Positions 32,721-42,048 of a DNA stretch of 58,121 nt are shown here, in pieces. The stretch comes from Gryganskiella cystojenkinii (lineage: Eukaryota > Mortierellomycota > Mortierellomycetes > Mortierellales > Mortierellaceae): the NCBI GenBank assembly GCA_015852425.1, contig JAAAIG010000138.1, forward strand, positions 1-58,121, in the 5' to 3' direction. Positions within the stretch are counted from its first letter, which is position 1; each line of letters opens with the position of its first letter. The notes beneath the pieces are model-generated. The model saw only the letters and a program-made list of their open reading frames with translations. It did not search any database and had not been told where the DNA came from. The translations under genes and the position numbers were made by a program.

Positions 32721-33806
32721 TTCCTCGGAGGATTGAGTTGGTGGTTGATGGTATGGAAATGAAGTGAAGAAGGTTGTGTGGGTCCAGGCATTCCTGATCG
32801 TCATTTTCTACCATCGAAAAAGAATGTCGCCAGAAGGGCAGTCACATCCTGCGTGGAGTCTGCGTGCTGTGCTGAAATAGTTTCAGCCTCGCGTTTCGTT
32901 CCTTTCTCACGTTTCGTGCCATTGACCCTCCAATCCAAAAACTCTCTCGAGCCATTACTACTCCCTTGCCTTTGTTCATTCATCCATTGCCACCGCTAAT
33001 TGTCTCTCGGCCCAATACATCCGGTGTTGTCTTCAAGGATTTCGTTTCACGAATCAAATGTGCAAACTCCTCAGCACCTTTTGTTGCTTCTGCGGTGCTG
33101 AAGAAGAGTTCACAATTCTTCCCTGAAAAAGCAAGCATATCTATAACAAATATACGCGACTCGTCTTCATGGGATGTCTAAACTGATTCACGTCCAGGTT
33201 CAAGAGAGGAGATGTTGTCGACGGAGCCAAGATGTTTTTTGGTTAGTCTTCCTTTTTTCATAAAATTTATCTGAAAAAAATTCTCTCGTTTCGTTCCTTT
33301 CGATTTCGGTCGTTTCGGTCATTTCGTCCCTTTCGCTCGTTTCGTTTCGTTTTCTTTCGTTTCCTTTCGATCATTTCGTTCCTTTCGGTCCTTTCGCTCG
33401 TTTCGGTCCTTCCGCTCGTTTCGTTTCCTTTCGTTCCTTTCGGTCCTTTCAGTCGTTTCTGTCCTTTCGCTCGTTTCGTTTCCTTTCGCGCGTTTCGGTC
33501 ATTTCGCTCGTTTCGGTCATTTCGCTCGTTTCGTTCCTTTCAGTCATATTGCTCGTTTCGTTTTCTTTCGTTCCTTTCGCTCGTTTCGGTAATTTAGTTC
33601 CTTTCGGTCATTTCACTAGTTTCTTTTTTGTCGCTCCTTTAGATCGCCAAACAAACACAGCCCAAAAACACAAATAAAAACAGTCCCCATAGCCAGACTT
33701 GCTCTTCTTTTTTTTCGTTTCGTCTGCCATCCCTTCCACTTCCATTCTCCCACACTGAAGTCAATAATATCCGCTGTACTTTGCCCTTCCACACTTCTTG
33801 TAAAAA
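32721..33806. other. Intergenic between RS-rich gene and LRR gene B
   Basis: No gene seen. It holds the promoter of the RS-rich gene, the decameric repeat array at 33288-33641, and a promoter-like block at 33640-33806 similar to that of LRR gene A. A short piece at 32888-32915 (CGTTTCGTTCCTTTCTCACG) has the same repeat character. Confidence 0.55.
33288..33641. repeat. Degenerate 10-bp tandem repeat, unit about TTTCGNTCNT
   Basis: About 35 imperfect copies of a decamer (variants such as TTTCGCTCGT, TTTCGGTCAT, TTTCGTTCCT) in head-to-tail order. The spacing stays close to 10 bp. The array ends about 165 bp before the start codon of LRR gene B. Confidence 0.9.
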
Positions 33807-36462
33807 ATGGAATTGACCCAATCCTTTTCCTTGATTGGAAGCACGAATATTAAGAAGATCTTTGTGGCGACCGTCCATGGGCAAAATGTTGTTTACTGGG
33901 CGGACATCAGGCTGCTCTTTCCTGGGGCCTTATATGTCACGAAAGACGATATCCTGGTCAGCATGATGAGGGATGACGGTGGTAATGAGTAAGTATATAC
34001 ATATGTATATATAAGTGAACGCACATACAAAGAAGTTGCGCTCAAGCTTTCGATTTTTTGCTTTTGCTTTTTTTTGTTTTGTTTTTTGTTTTTGTTTTTG
34101 GATCTTTAGAATATTGCCACCTCGGATCAAGAATTACCCAGGAACAGTGCTACAGGTTCATGTAGATTCGAGTGCTCCAAATGATATACTGACTAACAGC
34201 CACACCGCTGGAGGAATAAGAACGAGACGCACCGTCTCTCCTGCCGAATCTGTCGCCACCCTCGTCTCCGCTGAATCATACATTGACCTCTCCTCTACCG
34301 AACCACATCAAGCAACCTTGACCAGACAAAATACCACTCATATCCTCAGTCAGCTCAACTCCGTCAACATGGCCATCGAGCTAGCTCGACAGTCTGGAGA
34401 GTCTCTAGACCCTGGAGATTTCTCGTCGCTGATCAACTCAAATATGGCTCTAGCGTTAAGGTCCAAGCTTGATTTCGAGAACGACGTCATTCATCGACTG
34501 GAGACAATCGACCGGACAACCCAGGATACTTTGGCACTGTCAAAACAGATAAACGAACGACTGATCCTGATCCAGCGCAAGACGGAGGCCATCTTGACAC
34601 AGCAATTGGAATTGGCCGAGTATCCGATCCCTCGGCTTTTCATTGTCTTGCCCGAAGAAGTTACAAAGTACGATCCTGGCAACTGGTTCAGGACAAAGTT
34701 CCGCCTGCATTTCATCTGTGAGTGCGGTGAGCACACCAAGATCCCTTGCAGCAAGCAGCCCAACCACCTCCATCTCGCAAAACACGGAGGCTACCTCATT
34801 CGCAAGCCGACAATTTTTTTCAAAAAGTACGGTCCGTTTCTTTTACTGATGCTCGAGCTGATCAAGTTTGGCACAAGTATCGCCGGTCATGTCGTGCCCA
34901 CCCTGGCCAGCCTCAAGATCGTCGAACTGACTGATGCTGCCGCGCATACTGTTGCGGAGAGTATCGAATCCGTCACTGCCAAGATCGACTACTCGCTTCA
35001 ATGCATTGATAAGCAATTGGGAAATTTGCAAGGAAGATCACCCGGTGATTTTGCCGACACCGAGTCGAGCACAGCCGTGACTCAACAGGACCTGGCCAAC
35101 TATTTGAGCGGCGTCAGAGGACTTGAGGGTGTGGAGTTGCGCCAGCTAGGATCATTCTTGAAGACCTCAAAAGACGATAATCTGTTTGGGAACCTGTACC
35201 GAATGACAACATCGGATGGGCATGTCAAATGGGTTTGTCTCGACCACTATCGAGCCGGTTACCAAGAAGCCCACACTCAGAAACTCCGCGAAGTGGTTAA
35301 TCTGGCCCAAGGAGAGTTTGACGAACAGCTGGGTAGAGTCACCATAACTCTGAGGTCAAAACTTATCGCTTCCGAGTTTTACAGCAGTCTGAGCAAAGCC
35401 AAGGGTATCCTGGATCTCCATATTAAAATGGTCGACGAATGCTCCAGGAACGAGTTGCAAGGATTGGAGGTGGCCCTCAAGAAATCAAGAGTATCGATTC
35501 TTCGTCTTGATCTCCGCGGCTTTGCGACAAGTCTCGGCAGCAAACTTCTCTCGACTTCTACAAGATACGATGCACTCTATCGCATCAGTGAGAATCGCAA
35601 TATGAGAATGATTCATTATGCCCTTCCACCAGACATCATGAAAATACCTAATTTTCAACCCAAGAACTCGTCTCATACTTGCAAGCTCACCATTGATATG
35701 CATTCACCACGTGAGCCTATTGGAGAAAAGGTGGTTCAGGTCCTTGCGGAGGCGCTCAAGACCGACACGTCTCTGATCTCCTTGAGCTTGGAGCACAACT
35801 TGATAAAAGACAACGGAGCTCAGGCGTTGGGAGAGGCACTCAAGACCAACACGACTCTGACCTTTTTGAGCTTGAGGGATAACTGGATCGGATGCAGCGG
35901 ATTTCACGCGTTGGCAGAAGCACTCAAAATCAACAGTTCTCTGACTTCCTTGGTCTTGGAAAACACCTCGATGGCAGTCACAGGAGCCCATGCATTGGGA
36001 GAAGCGCTCAAGACCAACACCACTCTGACATATTTGAACTTGAGGAGTAACTCGATCGGAGACAGCGGATGTCAGGCGTTGGGAGAAGCACTCAAGATCA
36101 ACACGACTCTGGTTTCCTTGGACTTGGGGGGTAACGCGATCGGAGACAGCGGAGCTCAGGCCTTGGGAAACGCACTCAAGACCAACAAGTCTTTGACCAC
36201 TTTGGTTTTGTGGGCCGAATCGATCAAATCCAGCGGAGCTCAAGCGTTGGGAGAAGCACTCAAGACCAATACGACTCTGACCTCCTTGAGCTTGATGGGC
36301 AACCCGATCGGAGGCAGCGGGTTTCACGCGTTGAGAGAAACGCTCAAGAATAACACGTCTTTGGTCACTTTGGACTCGGGGTTCAACTCGAATGAGAACT
36401 CTGTGACTAAAGAGCTGTCTGGGGCGCTGGAGATTGAATTCGGTCGGCAAATCGTATGGTAG
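33807..36462 (+). CDS. Header-LRR protein B (RNI-type leucine-rich repeats)
   Basis: Two exons, 33807-33988 and 34110-36462, giving 844 residues. Exon 1 is the same length (182 nt) and phase as in gene A and encodes a similar header (GSTNIKKI, VVYWADIRLLFPGALYV, ending DDGGNE). The linker is shorter and differs most. The middle block (RLFIVLPEEVTKYDPGNWF, HFICECGEHTKIP, HLAKHGGYLIRKP, LMLELIKFGTSIAGHVVP) is nearly identical to A. The segment after it (GHVKWVCLDHYRAGYQEAHT) is also retained. The LRR region (residues 615-838) has only 8 repeats of 28 residues, the last ones irregular (GFNSNENSVTKEL). No signal peptide or nucleotide-binding site is seen. The 3' end lies 144 bp from the end of the opposing reductase gene. 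Function unknown; it varies from A mainly in linker and LRR number. Confidence 0.85.
35771..36442 (+). repeat. Array of 8 84-bp LRR-coding repeats (gene B)
   Basis: Same 84-bp unit as in gene A. The last unit has lost the consensus (DSGFNSNEN in place of DLGxNSIGD). Confidence 0.88.
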
Positions 36463-36519
36463 TTTCGTTTCAATCACGTATGGGTTTCTTTCGGTGCCGA
36501 CGCACCTCTCTTTGCAGGT

Positions 36520-36592
36520 TTCGCTCGTTTCTCCCGTTTCGCTTGTTTTCGCCATTTTGCTCGTTTCTCTCGTTTCAAACTCACGTTTTCAT
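36520..36592. repeat. Short second array of the decameric TTTCG repeat
   Basis: Units such as TTTCGCTCGT, TTTCTCCCG, TTTCGCTTGT and TTTTGCTCGT follow the stop of gene B, in the same orientation as the long array upstream of it. Confidence 0.7.
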
Positions 36593-36606
36593 AAAATTTA
36601 TTATCG

Positions 36607-37869
36607 TTAGTAGACAAAGGGGACGAGGATGGCGCGTTTCCTTGTCGTACTTGTCTCGCTGCTGCTGCAACCCTCCTTGCTAACTGAAGTAGCCGGCAGA
36701 TAGTAATTCTCGCCAAACTTGAGTCGGTACCATTGATCTGTCTCCCTGGCCACGACCCCCAAGTTGACCACAACCCAGACCCAGGCGATCAACATGGTCG
36801 GGGCTGCTTGACCTGCACTCGCCATCAGATAGAACCCAAAGTAAAGGACCATCTCGGCCGAATAATGCGGAGTGACTAGGTATTTGAACCAGTCTCCAAA
36901 GGGTACCCTGTATTCTGTCGCTGTCGTGGTAGTCGTCAGTGTGGTTGTTGTTGTTCTTGCGGTCGACGGCGAGGATGCGGAGACCGATACGGGTGACCGC
37001 AAGTTGGCCAAAACCACATGACAATTGTATTGATGCCATGAGCCCCACAAAAAGACACACAATCCGATTAAACATTGAACGATCCCCACCGTGGAAAGAT
37101 CAGTGCCACTGCTCGCTGTCGTTGGTGCCCAGGACTCGTATGCGTCAACCCAGATGGTGGGCGCCATGGAGGCATAAAACGTCAGACCGATCACGTAATG
37201 ACCAAGGTTCATGGTCGCCTTGGGCGAGGGTCTCTCGATAAATTTGGTCTCGTACCATCGACGGATCCCGTGAAGGAGATAACAGAACGTGGCGAGAAGG
37301 ATCTCAGGTGGAGGGATCCAACCCTGTAACGGAAGAAGAGGTTGCCTTGAGGAGGGTGATGAAGATGATGATGTACCTGAAAGAGTAGAGCTGGGCAGGA
37401 TCATGATGCCGAGAAGTTTCAAGAGCGAAAGGAGACTAAAGTATGGGTAGTAGTTGTCGAGAAGGTGGAAAAGTGGGGGGTTGTTCTGTTGGTCGCGAAA
37501 GGAGGAGGTCTCCTTTGCAGTAAAGAGGTAGAGGTCGAGGGAGACATAGATGGTCCAGAGAGGGGCGAGAACATAAAAATGAGCGAACCAAGATTTGGGG
37601 ACACGGAGTCTGTTCATGAGCTTGACAAGAAATTTCTCGGACGGCAACTTGCTAGGATTGGTGGCGGTGGTCCTTTTCGTGGAACCTTCGGACGAGGAAG
37701 CGGGTGTACTCAAAGAAGATAAAGAAGGAGGAATCTGTGCAACATCGTCAAGTTTCCCGTAGGTGAGAATGGATTCTCTTAGGAATGGAAATGTAGCGGC
37801 ACTGATGCCAATAGAGATGATGAGCGTAAAGTAGATCTGGATCAGTTCAGCGAATGTTGGTAACCGCAT
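36607..37869 (-). CDS. DFG10: Polyprenol/polyprenal reductase (SRD5A3/Dfg10 family)
   Basis: ER-membrane steroid 5-alpha-reductase-type enzyme of dolichol synthesis, needed for N-glycosylation. In the family it saturates the alpha-isoprene unit; recent work places the step at polyprenal. Single exon, 420 residues. Seen: the N-terminal hydrophobic helix, PKSWFAHFYVLAPLW (about 94), GIRRWYETKFIERPSP (about 205), the HYVIGLTFYAS helix, HQYNCHVVLANLR (about 280), PFGDWFKYLVTPHYSAEM (about 325), NLGVVARETDQWYRLKFGENY, and the end AILVPFVY. These are the conserved blocks of SRD5A3/Dfg10 in the right order and spacing. It carries Ser/Thr-rich inserts (residues 48-70, 165-180 and a Thr run near 305) that lengthen it relative to the human protein. 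It is divergent from the acyl-CoA dehydrogenase gene. Confidence 0.9.
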   Translation of the reverse strand: MRLPTFAELIQIYFTLIISIGISAATFPFLRESILTYGKLDDVAQIPPSLSSLSTPASSSEGSTKRTTATNPSKLPSEKFLVKLMNRLRVPKSWFAHFYVLAPLWTIYVSLDLYLFTAKETSSFRDQQNNPPLFHLLDNYYPYFSLLSLLKLLGIMILPSSTLSGTSSSSSPSSRQPLLPLQGWIPPPEILLATFCYLLHGIRRWYETKFIERPSPKATMNLGHYVIGLTFYASMAPTIWVDAYESWAPTTASSGTDLSTVGIVQCLIGLCVFLWGSWHQYNCHVVLANLRSPVSVSASSPSTARTTTTTLTTTTTATEYRVPFGDWFKYLVTPHYSAEMVLYFGFYLMASAGQAAPTMLIAWVWVVVNLGVVARETDQWYRLKFGENYYLPATSVSKEGCSSSETSTTRKRAILVPFVY

Positions 37870-38207
37870 GTCAAGGGAAGGGGTCTTTTTTGATTATGTG
37901 TTCTTTAGATTGCGAAATGAAGGCAAGGGGGGCTGATCGTGTGTCCAGGAGGGAGAGAAAGGCGAAAGGGCTCTCGCAGCCGACATAAAAAAAAGTGATC
38001 GGTCCACCAGGCTGAACAGAGTTCGGTTGATCAATAATGAAATTTCGCCCGAGGGAGAAATGATCCAAGCGTTCAGTTTGCTCTCTTTATTTCGTTCACA
38101 CGCTTTTGCCGTTGACTTCTCTTTTTCGCTCTCTCTTTTTTTCTCTTTTTTCTCCACACTCTTGTTCCTACAACAACAACTTTCCCTTTTTACATCGTTT
38201 ACACTCA
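37870..38207. promoter_or_regulatory. Shared divergent promoter region (reductase / acyl-CoA dehydrogenase)
   Basis: 338 bp between two head-to-head start codons. The right half is C/T-rich up to the ATG at 38208, typical of a transcribed leader. No specific operator could be recognised. Confidence 0.45.
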
Positions 38208-40066
38208 ATGACCTCTATCTTTGAAGTCTCTCCTCGTTGTCAGGAACTGCAACGCAAGCTCACCCACTTTGTTGAGGTAAAGAGGCTGGAATCCCCCCCC
38301 CCCCGACACACACACACTCTCTCTCTTTTACTTCAAGCTTTCGCGTTGCCATATTCTCACTTTTTTTTCTTTTTTACCGATATCCACTCCTTTCGAAATA
38401 GAATGATTGTTTGCCAGCCGAAGAAATCTATGAGAGTCAAGTCGGTCAGGGCGACCAGCGCTGGAAGGTGAGAATTCGCAGCTGGCAGTACAGGAACACA
38501 TGGCACTCTTTTTTTTCCTTTTCCTTTACAACATCCACTTACGAACCAACTTTCTCCTGTTAGATCATCCCACCTATTATGGAAGAACTCAAGGCCAAGG
38601 CCCGTTCTCTCGGTCTCTGGAACTTGTTCTTGCACAAGGGATACCCTGAAGGACCAGGATTGACCAACCTTGAGTATGCGACTCTCTGTGAGATCACTGG
38701 TCGTGCACCCCGTGTTGCACCCGAGGTAAAAAAAAATATAAAAACCAAGTATTAGGCCTCGTTAATGTTCCGTTACTGACATGTCCTTCCTTATATCACC
38801 TTTCTTCCTGCTTTTCTCGTTCTTTCTTTCTCTCTGTCTTTCGGGACCAGGCCCTCAATTGCTCAGCTCCCGATACCGGTAACATGGAGGTCTTTGCCAA
38901 GTACGGTACGCCCGCCCAAAAGCAAAAATACCTTGTCCCACTCATGAACGGTGAGATCCGCTCAGCCTTTGCCATGACCGAAATCGCCGTCTCTTCCTCG
39001 GACGCCACCAACATCGAGACCCGTATCGAAAGAGTTGGGGACCATTACATCATCAACGGACACAAGTGGTGGATTTCTGGCGCCGGTGACCCACGTTGTA
39101 AAGTCTTTTTGGTCATGGGCAAGAGTGACCCTGGAAATGAGAGTCAATACCGTCAACAATCGATCGTGATCGTCCCTGCGGGTACCCCCGGCGTTCATGT
39201 TGTCAGGCCAATGACCGTCTTTGGGTACGATGATGCGCCTGAGGGACACTGTGAAGTCAAATTTGTGAATGTCAAGGTCCCCGTCGAGAATATTATCGCG
39301 GGTGAAGGAAGAGGATTTGAAGTAATTCAGGGACGTCTTGGACCGGGTCGTATCCATCATTGGTAAGAGATATAATAACAGTTTCTATGCTAAAGCCTAG
39401 TTTCAGGGGGAAAGCAATTTTTTTTGGGTTTAAATTGCTTATGCTAACTGCTCCCTTGATCCTATCCCCATATAAGCATGCGAGCGATCGGTATGGCCGA
39501 GAGAACACTGGACTTGATGATTGCCCGTGTGACAGACCCTTCCCGGAGAACCTTTGGCCGAGTTCTTGCTAGTCATGGGACCGTTGCTGCAGATGTAGCC
39601 AAGATCCGTATCGAGATCAATGCGGCTCGACTGATGGTCCTTGCAGCAGCGGACAAGATTGACAAGGTCAATGCCAAGGGTGCGTTGAGAGACATCGCCA
39701 TGGCCAAGGTCATGGTTCCCAACATGTTGCAAAAGACGATCGACTTGGCGATTCAAGCCCATGGAGCCGCCGGTGTCAGTCAGGATTTCCCTTTGGCGAG
39801 GTTCCATGCCGCCGCGAGATCTTTGCGTATTGCGGATGGTAAAGACAACATCGACAGGAGTAAACGTGTTGTAAAGGTCATTATTATGCACTTGTATATC
39901 TATCTAATCGACTATCTATCGCTTTCCCTAACTTGTAGGTCCCGATGAGGTCCATATTCAACAGTTGGCTCGATTCGAGTTGTTCCGAGGCGATAAGATC
40001 CGTGAAAAACAAGAAAAGGTCAAGGTCCGACGTGAAGAGATTGTTGCCAATAAGGCCAGACTTTGA
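38208..40066 (+). CDS. Acyl-CoA dehydrogenase, ACAD10/11 type, with C-terminal -ARL
   Basis: FAD-dependent alpha,beta-dehydrogenation of acyl-CoA in beta-oxidation. Six exons: 38208-38276, 38402-38467, 38564-38725, 38851-39362, 39477-39838, 39939-40066; all phases join to 432 residues, the size of a single ACAD domain without the kinase-like part of animal ACAD10/11. Seen: [39 protein letters not shown], the FAD-contact segment [52 protein letters not shown], and [18 protein letters not shown] near the end. These are ACAD10/11 hallmarks. At the position where medium-chain enzymes have the catalytic EGT, this protein has DGPDE. The last residues KARL are a PTS1-type signal, so a peroxisomal site is likely. 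There is no mitochondrial presequence: the N-terminus [11 protein letters not shown] is not amphipathic and basic. Confidence 0.92.
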
Positions 40067-40622
40067 ACAAAACTCCTGAATTAAAATGTAAAGTGGTAGC
40101 GATGTGTTGATCACAACCCCTGTTCTGACGCGGACAAAATTATTTACATGGTCAACTCTTACAACCCTGCGTGCAAAATCTGCTGGGTGAGAGATTGTTA
40201 GGTATTATTCGATGTAATTTATGATCTTTTTATGTTTGCGGGGGATCTCTGATCTTTTGCTATCGGAAAAATATCTGGTATTTATATTCCTTAGTCCGAC
40301 CTGTGATGAAATGGAATAATATTTTTTGAGCTTTGAGTATTGGACTAGAAAGATCCGCCCGTGGATATGCAGAGGGTCCCCTGGCGGGGAAGCATGGGGC
40401 TATTTTTTGAAAACGTGATATGTTTTATTTGGTTGAAAGCCATTTGAATACTCTAACCTCCGTTTATTAGAAGAGAGTACACGATAGTGCTTTAGGAGTT
40501 ATTTTCCATGTATTCAGGTTTGCGCGAAGGGTTGGCCATGATACCTGCCAGATGAGATGGAACGATATATCGGTGCGTCAGGCTCGAGGAAACGAACCAA
40601 CCAGTCTTTACAGTAGTATGGA
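40067..40622. other. Convergent intergenic region
   Basis: 556 bp between the ends of the acyl-CoA dehydrogenase and the secreted peptide gene; AT-rich, with no coding signal seen. Confidence 0.5.
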
Positions 40623-40838
40623 TTAAGGGCAGGTGGCCTGGCAGGTCTGAAGAATGTTCTTGGCGGTGCGCTGGCAATTGGGGATCAGGTTGGGATAGGT
40701 GCAGTAAAGTGCATTATAGTTGTCGAAGTCGGCCCGGCAGTCGCTATAACAGTCGCGTTTCTCCAGCTGAGGAGCAGCAAGGGTCGAGGACATCAGCGAA
40801 GCGACGACAACAACAGCGGCAATGATGTAGGTACGCAT
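40623..40838 (-). CDS. Small secreted cysteine-rich peptide with Kex2 site
   Basis: 71-residue single-exon protein. Residues 1-22 form a clean signal peptide (MRTYIIAAVVVVASLM, then SSTLAA). APQLEKR follows, a short propeptide ending in a dibasic Kex2-type cleavage site. The mature part would be 43 residues beginning DCYSDCRADF and ending QTCQATCP, with six cysteines (two near the start, two in the middle, two at the end) that could form three disulfides. A TATA box sits about 90 bp upstream. No family recognised. Such peptides in soil fungi may be effector-like, antimicrobial or structural; the sequence does not decide. Confidence 0.8.
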   Translation of the reverse strand: MRTYIIAAVVVVASLMSSTLAAPQLEKRDCYSDCRADFDNYNALYCTYPNLIPNCQRTAKNILQTCQATCP

Positions 40839-40924
40839 GGTGGATAAAGTCTTGTTTTTTGGAGTTGGTGTTGAGTTGGAATGTGAGTGAGTGGTGATGA
40901 GACTTGGTGTGGGGAAAGTCAGGC

Positions 40925-40931
40925 ATTTTAT
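40925..40931 (-). promoter_or_regulatory. TATA box of the secreted peptide gene
   Basis: TATAAAA on the minus strand, about 87 bp before the ATG at 40838. It is a well-placed core promoter element for a short 5' leader, as expected for a strongly expressed small secreted protein gene. Confidence 0.6.
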
Positions 40932-41387
40932 AGTGAAACTTCAGGTGGCAAAAAAGAACCAGTCCTGATGGCCTTGGCAAAAAAAAGAATCGGTCTAGAT
41001 GGCCTCTAAGCATTCGGTTCTCATAGCGGCGTGAGTAACGCCAAGGACATGTAGAGGAAGTTCCCATGGTATGTGCAGTACAGCACAAGGCGGGGGAACA
41101 TGACCCTGCTTTTCACTCAAGTGTGCGCCGTGATTCTGGTGACAGAGCAGCTAGTAGATCCTCAACTCAACCAAATAAGGAGAACACCGTCCATTCCAAC
41201 CGCAAACACCAATTATACGTTGTGCAACAATGTGATGTGATTATTGAGAGGGACCCTTACATTGTCTGTACTATAGCTGGATTGACTTGAGCTGTGCGGT
41301 AGTAAGCAGTAGACTGTTTTTATGATCGCGCTGTTGTTCGCTCTGCATTGCATTTTTTCTCAAGCCCTATGCCGCGCAAAGGCAAAT

Positions 41388-41460
41388 GCGCTTTGTGTTC
41401 ATTGCGCGCCGCCTTCTCTGTTCTGAAGCACTTTGTGTTCATGGAGCGCCGTCTTTCTGT
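41388..41460. repeat. Short two-copy direct repeat, period 40 bp
   Basis: GCGCTTTGTGTTCATTGCGC at 41388 recurs as GCACTTTGTGTTCATGGAGC at 41428, each followed by GCCG(C/T)CTT-CTGT-like sequence. It lies in non-coding DNA. Confidence 0.6.
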
Positions 41461-42048
41461 AGCACAGAGAAATCAAACGGAATGTTGTATTATTTCACAG
41501 AGAGTAACCTTCTCGGAGGGAAGGAAAATAAAGACGGAAACGCTGCGCCTCCACTCATCAACAACTCCTTTTGCATTTCGACGGAATTATTCCCGGAGCT
41601 TTTTTGAGAATCCTGCCGACACCTGTTGTACATGTACGAATCTGTTTTCTTTGTTTTTTACTCCGTCTGTTTTTGATAGCAGGGGTTTAGGCATCAAATT
41701 TTGAGTCGGATCCACATCCGAATTTCGGATTGGATTGCCGTTTTGGTCTAGAATAAGACACATCTACAGGCCATGTCATTGATTTAGAGTCTGTACAGAC
41801 GAATAGAGCGGAGAAAGATAGAAATATTCAATAAAGACTGAATATTTATACGGCACTATGGCTTCTGAACCGAGCGAGGCATCATCATTTGAGAAAGATC
41901 CATTTGACATGAAGGGGAACAAAGTATGTGGAATGGAGAAGTTAAGCGGAGAGCAGTCATGGTGAAAAGATGGTGACGAACAAATGACGACGAGAAAATT
42001 CTTTAATATCATATCTTAAATAATATTGTTTTTTGGATGTTTATCCCT

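Larger units (their letters stand above)
40839..42048. other. Intergenic between secreted peptide and coiled-coil genes
   Basis: 1.2 kb without a supportable gene, apart from the TATA box and the short direct repeat listed separately. The right end is 3' flank of the coiled-coil gene. Confidence 0.5.

Noticed and set aside
35704..36555. 283-residue open frame antisense to the LRR array of gene B
   Set aside because: It is a by-product of the 84-bp repeat: the reverse frame lacks stops because the unit lacks them. Similar shadows exist over gene A (for example 21045-21557).
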